55,963 bases of DNA from an uncultured Pelagibacteraceae bacterium (GTDB lineage: Bacteria > Pseudomonadota > Alphaproteobacteria > Pelagibacterales > Pelagibacteraceae): assembly GCA_902603305.1 (NCBI GenBank), contig CACKUI010000004.1, positions 1 to 55,963 on the forward strand, written 5' to 3'. Both the position numbers and the translations under genes were made by a program. Below are positions 38,369 through 47,363 of this stretch, piece after piece (positions within the stretch are counted from its first letter, which is position 1; each line of letters begins with the position of its first letter). The notes under the pieces are model-generated. The model saw only the letters and a list, made by a program, of their open reading frames with translations, searched no databases and was not told the DNA's origin.

Positions 38369-39763
38369 TTATATTTTATGAAAGTCGTCAACTCCTACCG
38401 TGTGATTTGTGCCAGAAAGTGGTACTTTTGCCAAAGCAGAAGCTTCCATAGTTAAAGCTGCCATATCTTCTGGCTCTAATGAATGAATATTAGTTTTGCC
38501 GCATGCTCTTGCTAATAATTGCGCTTCTAAAGTCATAGTGTGTAAGTAATTATATACTCTAAGAGCTGCCTCATCTGGATTTAGTCTTTTTCTTAATTTA
38601 GGATCTTGAGTTGCAACACCTACTGGGCAACGACCAGTATGGCAGTGATAACAATGACCTGCTGGTACTCCCATTTCTTTTTCAAAATTAGACTCTGGAA
38701 TTTCTTTATTACAGTTCAGTGCAATCATAGCGCCCGTACCTATAGCAATAGCATCTGCTCCAAGAGCTAATGCTTTAGCCATGTCAGCTCCATCTCTAAC
38801 ACCACCTGCATAAATAAGAGTAACTTTTCCAGTTTTTCCAACATCATCTATTGCTCTTCTTGCTTCTCTAATTGCAGCTATCCCAGGTATACCCGTGTTT
38901 GCTGCTGCTATATGTGGACCAGCACCTGTTGAACCTTCCATACCGTCTAGATAAATAGAGTCTGGATCACATTTTGCTGCCATACGAACATCATCATAAA
39001 CTTTTGCTGCTCCAAGTTTTAATTGTATTGGGACTTTATTTTTTGTTAACTCTCTTAGCTCTTGAACTTTTAAAGCTAAGTCATCTGGTCCTAGCCAATC
39101 AGGATGTCTTGCAGGAGATCTTTGATCAATACCAGCTGGTAATGATCTCATCTCTGCTACTTGGTCAGTTACTTTTTGACCCATTAAGTGACCACCCATT
39201 CCAACTTTTTGTCCCTGACCAATGAACACTTCAATTCCATCTGCAAGTTGAGCATGATGAGGATTAAATCCATATCTTGATTGAATACATTGATAATACC
39301 ATTTCTCTGAATATCTTCTTTCATCAGGTATCATTCCACCTTCACCCGAGCATGTTGCGCTACCTGCCATAGTTGCACCTCTTGCAAGTGCTGTTTTTGC
39401 TTCATAAGATAAAGCTCCAAAACTCATACCTGTGATGTAAACTGGAATATCTAATTCCACTGGATTTTCACATCTTGGACCAATAATAGTTTTTGTTTCA
39501 CACTTTTCTCTGTAACCTTCAATTACAAATCTTGTAAGGGTACCAGGTAAAAAAACTAAATCGTCAAATGTTGGAATTTTTTTCATTAGAGCCATACCTC
39601 TCATTCGGTATCTTCCTAACTGAGCTTTAATATGAATGTCGTCGATTACTTCTGGTGTAAATATAGAGTTATAACCTAGTAAACTTTTATTTCTTTTTGA
39701 AAATTCACTACCACCATTCCCATTGGAATGACCATTTGATTTTCCGTTTTTTTTCTTTGCCAT
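38369..39763 (-). CDS. glxD: Glutamate synthase FMN-domain-like protein (GlxD paralog 2), Fe-S cysteines present
   Basis: VYITGMSFGALSYEAKTALARGA, GHCYHCHTGRCPVGVATQ, LIYAGGVRDGADMAKALALGADAIAIG. Confidence 0.87.
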   Translation of the reverse strand: MAKKKNGKSNGHSNGNGGSEFSKRNKSLLGYNSIFTPEVIDDIHIKAQLGRYRMRGMALMKKIPTFDDLVFLPGTLTRFVIEGYREKCETKTIIGPRCENPVELDIPVYITGMSFGALSYEAKTALARGATMAGSATCSGEGGMIPDERRYSEKWYYQCIQSRYGFNPHHAQLADGIEVFIGQGQKVGMGGHLMGQKVTDQVAEMRSLPAGIDQRSPARHPDWLGPDDLALKVQELRELTKNKVPIQLKLGAAKVYDDVRMAAKCDPDSIYLDGMEGSTGAGPHIAAANTGIPGIAAIREARRAIDDVGKTGKVTLIYAGGVRDGADMAKALALGADAIAIGTGAMIALNCNKEIPESNFEKEMGVPAGHCYHCHTGRCPVGVATQDPKLRKRLNPDEAALRVYNYLHTMTLEAQLLARACGKTNIHSLEPEDMAALTMEASALAKVPLSGTNHTVGVDDFHKI

Positions 39764-40617
39764 TAAATTGCTCCTTTTTTCTCAGTTGGTTCTAAAGCAT
39801 CGTAGTTCCAGAGTTTTTTTCCTGCAACTACTTTAGTCATCTTTGAAACATCAAAATTTTCGCCGATTTCAGCGACTTTAAGTTTTCTTTTTATCCAATC
39901 TATATCACTTTTTGTCATGGGTGACTCAATCGCATCACTCCCAAATGACCCAATTTTTCCACCCACATAAATAGTTCCATCATACATAGAGTCTCCAAGG
40001 TTTATACCGACATTACCTAAAATTATTATCCTTCCTCTTTGCATCATAAAGCCAGTGAATGCTCCAGCATCACCACCAACAATAATTGTTCCACCTTTTT
40101 GATCAATTCCTGTTCTAGCACCAACGCTACCTTTGCATATTAAATCTCCACCTCTAACTGCTGCACCAAAACATGAACCTGCATTTTTTTCTATTACTAC
40201 TTTTCCTGCCATCATATTTTCTGCACATGACCATCCAACTCTACCATTAATCCTTACCGTTGGACCATCAATAGAACCAACACCAAAATAACCCAAACTT
40301 CCTTCAAATATTAAATTTAATTTATTTAACACCCCAACACCCAAACTATGTTTTCCTTGTGGGTTCTTTATAACTATTGTTCCATAACCCTGACTCATAA
40401 GCTCATCAATTTTTTTGTTAGCCTCTTTGCAATCTAGATCATTTACATCAAGATCAATTCTTTTATTAAAATCAACATCATAAGTTCCCCAATAATAAAA
40501 GTTTTCTGCTTCATCTGGATTGAAAAATTTTTGTTGTGTTTTTCCTGTTAAGACTTCACTATGAAGTCCCATTGATTGGGCTTTAGTTTTATTCTCGTTT
40601 GATTTTATATTTGCCAT
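39763..40617 (-). CDS. glxC: Glutamate synthase GXGXG-domain protein (GlxC paralog 2)
   Basis: GYFGVGSIDGPTVRINGRVGWSCAENMMAGKVVIEKNAGSCFGAAVRGGDLICKGSVGARTG. Confidence 0.88.
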   Translation of the reverse strand: MANIKSNENKTKAQSMGLHSEVLTGKTQQKFFNPDEAENFYYWGTYDVDFNKRIDLDVNDLDCKEANKKIDELMSQGYGTIVIKNPQGKHSLGVGVLNKLNLIFEGSLGYFGVGSIDGPTVRINGRVGWSCAENMMAGKVVIEKNAGSCFGAAVRGGDLICKGSVGARTGIDQKGGTIIVGGDAGAFTGFMMQRGRIIILGNVGINLGDSMYDGTIYVGGKIGSFGSDAIESPMTKSDIDWIKRKLKVAEIGENFDVSKMTKVVAGKKLWNYDALEPTEKKGAI

Positions 40618-41546
40618 ACTTTTACCTCACCATCAAAAGGATCATAAGTGTCAATTTCGTGAGGCAATATAGATCTTATTGCTATCTCTTCAGATCCCAT
40701 AGCCACCAAATCATCTGACTCGTATAGAACTAATGGTTTAGCTGCCATCGTATCTTTTGCCATTCCTAAAGAATCTTTTGTTGCCACAAAATAAGTAAAC
40801 ACACCATCTAATCCTGATAAGCTATCTTTCATGCCTTCTTCTAATGTTGCTCCATTTCTCATTTTCTCTGCTAAATAAACAGCTATCAGCTCAGAGTCAC
40901 ATTCAGACATAAATCTCATGCCTTTGTTCTCTAACACTCTTCTATTATTCCAGTAATTAGTTAATTGACCATTATGTACAACTGAAACATCGCTAAAAGG
41001 ATATCCCCAAAAAGGGTGAGCGGATTTGATATCTACACCTGACTCAGTTGCCATTCTAGCATGACCTATAGCATGAGTCCCTGTTACTTTTCCAAGATCA
41101 TACCTATCTAAAACTACTTTTGCATCTCCTAAATCTTTAATTAATTCAAGTGATTTACCAATCGATAAAATTTCTACACTTTCAATACTCTCAATTTTTT
41201 TTGAAAAATCCATTAAATCGTCGTCATATTTCATTTCATATCTGTAGGAATATGGAGTTAGTTTTTCTTCCTTCAATACTTTTGCACCAAGATTTTTTAA
41301 CATTTCGTCTACAAGTTCTTTCCTCTTATCATAAACACTTTCATCTTCATTTATGGAGGAACTACCTTCACCAACATTTTCTCCAACCTTGAATCTCATT
41401 ATGAAGTTTTCACCATCATTATCTGCATATAGAGCATAACCTGTTGAGTCAGGACCTCTATGCTTTAAAGCCTGAAGCATTGCTTGTAATTCATTTCCTA
41501 CATTAGAGGATTTTCCTCTATGTATAAGACCGGCTATTCCACACAT
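40605..41546 (-). CDS. glxB: Class II glutamine amidotransferase domain protein (GlxB paralog 2)
   Basis: MCGIAGLIHRG; GHARMATESGVDIKSAHPF; VVHNGQLTNYWNNRR. Confidence 0.9.
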   Translation of the reverse strand: MCGIAGLIHRGKSSNVGNELQAMLQALKHRGPDSTGYALYADNDGENFIMRFKVGENVGEGSSSINEDESVYDKRKELVDEMLKNLGAKVLKEEKLTPYSYRYEMKYDDDLMDFSKKIESIESVEILSIGKSLELIKDLGDAKVVLDRYDLGKVTGTHAIGHARMATESGVDIKSAHPFWGYPFSDVSVVHNGQLTNYWNNRRVLENKGMRFMSECDSELIAVYLAEKMRNGATLEEGMKDSLSGLDGVFTYFVATKDSLGMAKDTMAAKPLVLYESDDLVAMGSEEIAIRSILPHEIDTYDPFDGEVKVWQI

Positions 41547-41568
41547 ATTTCTCCTTAACTAAATTTGT

Positions 41569-43038
41569 TTATGGCAGGCAATCCAAATAGGTATCTAGAT
41601 CCCATTGAGTTGTTGCACCTAAAAATCTTTCCCATTCATCATTTTTATACCAATGAAATATTTTATACATTTCATCTGGCATAGCAGATTGAATAACCTT
41701 ATCTTCTGCTAAACGATCTAAAGCTTCACCAAGACTTAAAGGTAATTTTTTAACATTTTTTCCAGCTTTTTGAGCTTCATAAATATTTCTAGACTCAGGT
41801 TTTCCAGGATTGATATTATTCGTTATTCCATCATCAAAAGCTTTCAATAAACTCGCTCCCATTAAATATGGATTATGCATAGAATCTACAGATCTATATT
41901 CAAATCTACCTGGTGCGGAAACTCTTAATCCACAAGTTCGATTTTGGTATCCCCAATCTGCATAAACAGGTGCCCAAAAACCCTGATCCCACAATCTTCT
42001 ATATGAATTAACTGTTGACGAGCCAATGGCTGTTAAAGCAGGTAAGTGTTTCATTACTCCACCGATTGATTTCAAACCAATTTTTCCTGGCAACTGGACA
42101 TCTTTTGTATCTGGCATAAAAGTATTAGTACCGCCTTCTACATAACTGAAAACTTCATCCATCCCTGGCAGAGACTTATGACCTAATTTATTTACTTTAT
42201 CTTTCCCACCTGTCCATAGAGACATATTAGTATGACAACCACTAGCAGAAACTCCCATAAAAGGTTTTGTCATAAAACATGCAATCAAATTAAATTCTCT
42301 TGCAACCTGAGCACAAATTTGTCTGTAAGTAGATAATCTATCTGCATTTCTTAAAACATCATCGTACATCCAGTTTAATTCTAGTTGTCCAGGAGCATCT
42401 TCATGATCGCCTTGAATCATATCAAAGCCCATAGCTCTTGCGTATTCCATTACTTTCATAAATACTGGTCTTAAAGACTCGAATTGATCTATGTGATAAC
42501 AATATGGTTTAGAAAAACCTTTTCCTGTAGGAGTACCATCATCATTTCTAGTTAACCACATCATTTCTGGCTCAGTTCCAACTCTAAGTTGATAACCATG
42601 TTTTTTCTTAAATTCTTTAGCAATAATTCTTAAATTACCTCTACAATCAGATGTTAAGTGACCACCTGGATTTTCTCTTTCTTCTCTATTTCTAAAACAA
42701 GTTACAAAAACTCTTGCAACTTTTTTATCCCAAGGTAATTGGCAAAACGTTTCTGGATCAGGTATTCCAACCAATTCTTTAGCTTCAGGACCATATCCTA
42801 TGTAGTTGTTGTGACGATCTAAGAATAAATTAGCTGTTGCACCGTATACTAATTGAAAACCTTTTTCACATGTTCTTTCCCAATGATCAGCAGGAATTCC
42901 TTTACCAACAACTCTTCCTGTTACTGATATGAATTGAAAAAAAATATAATCAATTTTTAGTTCGTTAATTTTAGCTCTAACTTGTTTAACTAATTTTGCC
43001 CTACCTGGTTGATTAACATGTTTCTCTAGATCAGTCAT
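41569..43038 (-). CDS. Glutamine synthetase family protein (divergent, 489 aa)
   Basis: QGDHEDAPGQLELNWMYDD, SASGCHTNMSLW, NRTCGLRVSAPGRFEYRSVDSMHNPYL. Confidence 0.85.
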   Translation of the reverse strand: MTDLEKHVNQPGRAKLVKQVRAKINELKIDYIFFQFISVTGRVVGKGIPADHWERTCEKGFQLVYGATANLFLDRHNNYIGYGPEAKELVGIPDPETFCQLPWDKKVARVFVTCFRNREERENPGGHLTSDCRGNLRIIAKEFKKKHGYQLRVGTEPEMMWLTRNDDGTPTGKGFSKPYCYHIDQFESLRPVFMKVMEYARAMGFDMIQGDHEDAPGQLELNWMYDDVLRNADRLSTYRQICAQVAREFNLIACFMTKPFMGVSASGCHTNMSLWTGGKDKVNKLGHKSLPGMDEVFSYVEGGTNTFMPDTKDVQLPGKIGLKSIGGVMKHLPALTAIGSSTVNSYRRLWDQGFWAPVYADWGYQNRTCGLRVSAPGRFEYRSVDSMHNPYLMGASLLKAFDDGITNNINPGKPESRNIYEAQKAGKNVKKLPLSLGEALDRLAEDKVIQSAMPDEMYKIFHWYKNDEWERFLGATTQWDLDTYLDCLP

Positions 43039-43105
43039 ATTCCCCCTTAAGAATTTTTAGACCAAAAAGTTAACTGAAAAAAAAACATCTGTCTACTTAG
43101 ATAAA

Positions 43106-44431
43106 TTAGCTCCAAGGAAACGGACTATTAGATGTTGGGTGTAATTCACCTTTCTCGTAACGGTTGAATCTAAATGGTTTTAGTAATTCACTCTCTGTGC
43201 CAAGAATTTCTTTTGCTACTAGCTCTCCAACTCCAATCATTTTATATCCATGGTTAGAGTCTGCTATCATATAAACATTTTCTAAAAATCTATCAAAAAT
43301 TGGAAAAGAATCTGGTGTCATGCATCCAAGCCCACCTGAAGGACCTTTTCTATATAAATCTGATTTTCCTTCAAATCTTTTTTGGCAATGAGCTAAAGCC
43401 GAACACCACATATCATTAAATGCTTCTGTTGTTTGATATTCAGGAGACTCTATTCCATAAGGATCAACATTAACTTGATCAAAATGTTTATCAACTATGT
43501 AAGGTGAAGTTCCTCCTTGGACACCAAGTCCTTCAATATCAGGTTTGTAATATATTCCCCAAATCTTGTCTGTAATCAGTTTTTTAGTTTTATCCGAATA
43601 TAATGGAGCTGTTGAGTCTACATGGATTACAGGCGGCTGTTCACCATTATCCATTTTTAAAAAATCTGGTTCTACACCAAGTACACCCTCTTGAAGCATC
43701 CAATATTTCCACATGTCCGTTTCGTGAATTCTGCCGTCTTTACCTTTAATATTTGCAGTTTTAGGAAGTTCTAACATATTCCAAAAATCTCTTGCCCAAG
43801 GACCTGCTCCAACGACAACTTGTTCACATTCTATTGTGCCTTTGTCTGTTTCAACTCCTGTAACAGCTTTACTATTACTTCCTCTTTTAAAACCTATAAC
43901 TTTTACACCTTTCAATACTTCAACGCCATTTGAAGTAGATTTATTTTCGAGCGCTTTAATTGAATCTTTATTAAAAGCATATCCACCTTTTTTTTCATGA
44001 AGAACAGAAGTTATGCCTTGTGCTTGCCAGTCACCAAACATTCCTTTCATATATTTCATACAATCTTTCTCACCTTCTATAAATTCAGATTCGTAACCAA
44101 TTGCTTTTTGTTGTTCATAAATAGTTGCAACATCTGCATGCATTACTTCTGGTGAAATCTGTAAATAACCAACTGCATTATATTTAAATGCTTTAGGATC
44201 ACTTTCCCAAACTGAAACTGAATGAGCCATTAATTCTCTCATAGCAGGTTGAAAATAATTATTTCTAACAACACCGCAGGCTATTCCACTTGCTCCTGCT
44301 GCGGTATCTTTTTTTTCTAATACGACAATATCACCTGGATTTTTATAAGTTTCGGACAGCTTCCAAGCAGTACTTAGACCGTGAATTCCCCCTCCAACGA
44401 TTACTACTTTAGCTTTTGTCGGTAATGACAT
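43106..44431 (-). CDS. FAD-dependent oxidoreductase, DAO / sarcosine oxidase beta-like
   Basis: VVIVGGGIHGLSTAWKL FAD motif; GASGIACGVVRNNY; VVVGAGPWARDFW; SNHGYKMIGVGELVAKEIL. Confidence 0.85.
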   Translation of the reverse strand: MSLPTKAKVVIVGGGIHGLSTAWKLSETYKNPGDIVVLEKKDTAAGASGIACGVVRNNYFQPAMRELMAHSVSVWESDPKAFKYNAVGYLQISPEVMHADVATIYEQQKAIGYESEFIEGEKDCMKYMKGMFGDWQAQGITSVLHEKKGGYAFNKDSIKALENKSTSNGVEVLKGVKVIGFKRGSNSKAVTGVETDKGTIECEQVVVGAGPWARDFWNMLELPKTANIKGKDGRIHETDMWKYWMLQEGVLGVEPDFLKMDNGEQPPVIHVDSTAPLYSDKTKKLITDKIWGIYYKPDIEGLGVQGGTSPYIVDKHFDQVNVDPYGIESPEYQTTEAFNDMWCSALAHCQKRFEGKSDLYRKGPSGGLGCMTPDSFPIFDRFLENVYMIADSNHGYKMIGVGELVAKEILGTESELLKPFRFNRYEKGELHPTSNSPFPWS

Positions 44432-44528
44432 TCTGAAACATTATTTTTTGAAAAGGGGTAAATATATAATTTTTTTTATATATAAAATTTAGAAATAAAA
44501 ACTTATAGAACTTAGGATTTGCTTATTG

Positions 44529-44879
44529 TTAAAAGCTTAAATTTTTGAGAGTGGATAAATAATCGTTAAATTCCTCAATAAACGAAGTACTTGGTTTTAT
44601 ATGTTTTTTTCTTTGATCTTGAGCAGTTTTTTCTAAATAAAAAAAACCTTTTTCACATGCTTCATTAATTATTAATGCAGATTTTGGTCTAGAGGTTTTA
44701 AATAGTTTAGTTTTTAGCTCCTCTACTGATAAATTTTGTTTTTGCTTAAATGCTGACATAACTAGAAGCATCATATGATAATGAGAAGGTGATTTTCTAA
44801 AAAAATAGTTGCTAGATGTGTGTGAAAGCTTCATTTGATCTTCCCAAAACTCTAGCAAATCCTTTGTTGATTTTGGCAT
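44529..44879 (-). CDS. Small winged-helix (MarR-like) putative transcriptional regulator
   Basis: MLLVMSAFKQKQNLSVEELKTKLFKTSRPKSALIINEACEKGFFYLEKTAQDQRKKHIKPSTSFIEEFNDYL has a MarR-like wHTH layout; adjacent to the Tdm-like gene. Confidence 0.55.
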   Translation of the reverse strand: MPKSTKDLLEFWEDQMKLSHTSSNYFFRKSPSHYHMMLLVMSAFKQKQNLSVEELKTKLFKTSRPKSALIINEACEKGFFYLEKTAQDQRKKHIKPSTSFIEEFNDYLSTLKNLSF

Positions 44880-47218
44880 TATGATCTAACTTTAGTTTTC
44901 TTAGGATCGTAATGTGGAAATCCTACAATTTTTGCAGGTATTCTTTTTTGATGTCCATCTATTTTACCAACTTCTACATCATTACCTATTTCAGAATGAC
45001 CAACATCAATTCTGCATAATGCAATATTTTTATTCAAAGTTGTAGAGATACATCCGCTAGTTATAATTCCAACTTGAGATCTTCCAATATGAACACAGTC
45101 ACCATGATTAGCTATTTCTTTACCTATTAACTCTAGCCCAACTAGTTTTTTTTGTGGATTTTCTTTTCTTTTAATTAAATTTTCTCTTCCAATAAAATCC
45201 TCTGTTTTAGATTTTAGAGGGACACAGAATCCAATTCCGGCTTCAAACGGATCTTGTTGTCCGTCAAATTCATTACCAAATAAAATTAATCCAGCTTCAA
45301 TTCTTAAAAGATCTAAAGCCGCAAAACCAGCTGGTATCAAACCTTCATCTTGTCCTGCCTCCATTACCTTATCCCAAACTGTAGGAGCATCACTTGGATG
45401 ACACCAAATTTCAAAACCAAGTTCACCTGTGTAACCTGTTCTTGAAACAATTAATGGTATTCCGTTTAATTCTTCCAATCGACAAATCGAAAACCTAAAC
45501 CATTCTAATTCAGATATAGAAGGTTGGGTAGGTGGAGTAAAAATTATTTTTTCTAAAATTTTTCTGCTTTTGGGACCTTGTAAAGATAAATTATTTATTT
45601 GGTCAGTAGAATTTTTGATATGAACTTTATAATTTTTTTTCTTAGCTTGTTCTTTAAGCCACTCACCTCCATACTCATCACCACAAATCCATCTAAAACC
45701 ATGATCACTAAGTTTTAATAACGTTCCATCATCAAACATAGTTCCATTTTCATAACACATTGCTGAATAAACAATTTGACCAACTGAAAGTTTTTTTACA
45801 TTTCGAGTTAATGTATAATTCATTAATTCTTCAGCATCTGGACCAAGAATTTCAAATTTCCTTAATGAAGATAAGTCAATTAGGACGGCGTCTTCTCTGC
45901 ATGCATTATATTCATTAATTACACCATGTTTTGTATAATCATTTGGTAACCAAAAACCTCTAGCATCGACAAAGTTTCTAGTTAATTTTGATGTTCTTTC
46001 ATAGAAACCAGTATTTCTTGTAAGTTTATTTTCTGAATCTGTTTTCATTCTAAAACCATATGATTTAGTAAATTCTTTGCTTTTCTCATAAGTTCTAACA
46101 AAAATATCAGTAGGGTTCCATCCATTACAGCTATCAATATCACTAGGGCATGCGGTAGTTCCACATGTTAAATCTTTTAGAGCTTTAAAAATGACGTAAT
46201 CACCAGGCCTTGCATAAGACTCATCAGATGTAACAGAATTTTGACCTCCCGAAGATGTATTAAAGAAAAGATTAATTGCATGCCAACCTTTTTTTTCTTC
46301 TAAGCCATATTTTTTCATTGATTCATTTAAATTGTCAGAGCAATTTGCATGACCAAAATATCCTGAGTCTTCGTAGTACTTTGAGGTACAAGCTAAATTA
46401 AATGTATCATGAATACCCACTGTATCTCTTACAACTTCTACCAATGGCTCATGATCAGTATCATAGAATTTTGAAAATAAACCAGGACCAGGGAAAGTAT
46501 GTCCCATAAAGGTTCTAGTAGTTTGCCAATCAAGACCTCTTTCTATACCTTTTTCAAGTTTAGCAGTGTCGTATGCAACAAAATCTGAGCATTGTCTTCC
46601 CGTTGGTGTAATTATCTGAATATAGTCTCCAGCTTTAACTTGATATCCTGTTGCAGTTTTTCTATCTATATTAACTTCATAGTCAGGATCGTAAATTGGA
46701 TCAGGGATTATTGAAAATTCTTTTTCAGAATTTTTAATTTTTGCTCTTTTTACTAATACAGTTAGATCTGAAGGTGGATTTTGATCATGAACAAGCATAT
46801 CGGCTCCTGGAGCAGCAAAGATGCAATAACAGTTATCCTTCGAATTTAGAATTATTTCTTCCCCTGCAGAAGTGTTTTTATCAAAAATTACTGATGAAGC
46901 AGCTTTCTCAATTTGTAAATTTCTTTTTTTTAATTGAAGTAATGCTTGCAAAGAACTTTCTTCATTTTTCAAAAGTATTTTTTTTATTTCTGATGATTTT
47001 TTATTTTCTTTTAAATTTAAAATTCCTAATTCTGATTTTCCATGTTTATCAAAAATATTTATTTCGCAAATTTGATTTCCCTCATTATTTATAATTTTAA
47101 TTTCATCTTCAGGAAATATTTGAATACCAGTAATTCCACCTGCATTGACCACATATCTTTCAACTCCAGGTGGTAATAAGTTTAAACCAGGTTCTTTAAT
47201 ACTTAAACTTGTTTGCAT
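44879..47218 (-). CDS. tdm: DUF1989-GcvT fusion, probable trimethylamine N-oxide demethylase
   Basis: N-terminal DUF1989-like (GDYIQIITPTGRQCSDFVAYD, DTFNLACTSKYYED, TCGTTACPSDIDSCNGWNPTDI); C-terminal GcvT (RTGYTGELGFEIWCHP, RIEAGLILFGNEFDG, DFIGRENL). Beside Tmo-like importer and Tmm-like FMO. Confidence 0.82.
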   Translation of the reverse strand: MQTSLSIKEPGLNLLPPGVERYVVNAGGITGIQIFPEDEIKIINNEGNQICEINIFDKHGKSELGILNLKENKKSSEIKKILLKNEESSLQALLQLKKRNLQIEKAASSVIFDKNTSAGEEIILNSKDNCYCIFAAPGADMLVHDQNPPSDLTVLVKRAKIKNSEKEFSIIPDPIYDPDYEVNIDRKTATGYQVKAGDYIQIITPTGRQCSDFVAYDTAKLEKGIERGLDWQTTRTFMGHTFPGPGLFSKFYDTDHEPLVEVVRDTVGIHDTFNLACTSKYYEDSGYFGHANCSDNLNESMKKYGLEEKKGWHAINLFFNTSSGGQNSVTSDESYARPGDYVIFKALKDLTCGTTACPSDIDSCNGWNPTDIFVRTYEKSKEFTKSYGFRMKTDSENKLTRNTGFYERTSKLTRNFVDARGFWLPNDYTKHGVINEYNACREDAVLIDLSSLRKFEILGPDAEELMNYTLTRNVKKLSVGQIVYSAMCYENGTMFDDGTLLKLSDHGFRWICGDEYGGEWLKEQAKKKNYKVHIKNSTDQINNLSLQGPKSRKILEKIIFTPPTQPSISELEWFRFSICRLEELNGIPLIVSRTGYTGELGFEIWCHPSDAPTVWDKVMEAGQDEGLIPAGFAALDLLRIEAGLILFGNEFDGQQDPFEAGIGFCVPLKSKTEDFIGRENLIKRKENPQKKLVGLELIGKEIANHGDCVHIGRSQVGIITSGCISTTLNKNIALCRIDVGHSEIGNDVEVGKIDGHQKRIPAKIVGFPHYDPKKTKVRS

Positions 47219-47240
47219 TTTTAAAAAATATTTAAAAATT

Positions 47241-47291
47241 ATACAAAAGTATAAATAAATTTATATATAAATTTTATATATACATTTGTAT
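47241..47291. promoter_or_regulatory. Candidate operator cluster between tdm-like and tmoX-like genes
   Basis: ATACAAAAGTAT (47241-47252), perfect 18-bp palindrome AAATTTATATATAAATTT (47257-47274), ATACATTTGTAT (47280-47291). Confidence 0.4.
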
Positions 47292-47303
47292 CTATTTTGC
47301 TAG

Positions 47304-47332
47304 TTGACTGTAACTTTAATAGAGGAGATACT
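47304..47332 (+). promoter_or_regulatory. Candidate sigma70 promoter for tmoX-like gene
   Basis: TTGACT (47304-47309), 17-nt spacer, GATACT (47327-47332); SD aaggaaaggg before ATG 47364. Confidence 0.45.
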
Positions 47333-47363
47333 TTAATCACTTAATATTAAGGAAAGGGAAATA

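Noticed and set aside
44432-44528. AT-rich TATATA..TATATA fold between the wHTH gene and SoxB-like gene
   Set aside because: Simple AT repetition, no GC stem; not distinguishable from base composition.
44879-47218. Urea-carboxylase-associated protein call for the DUF1989 region
   Set aside because: DUF1989 is often labelled that way, but the C-terminal GcvT fusion and Tmo/Tmm context fit a TMAO demethylase better.
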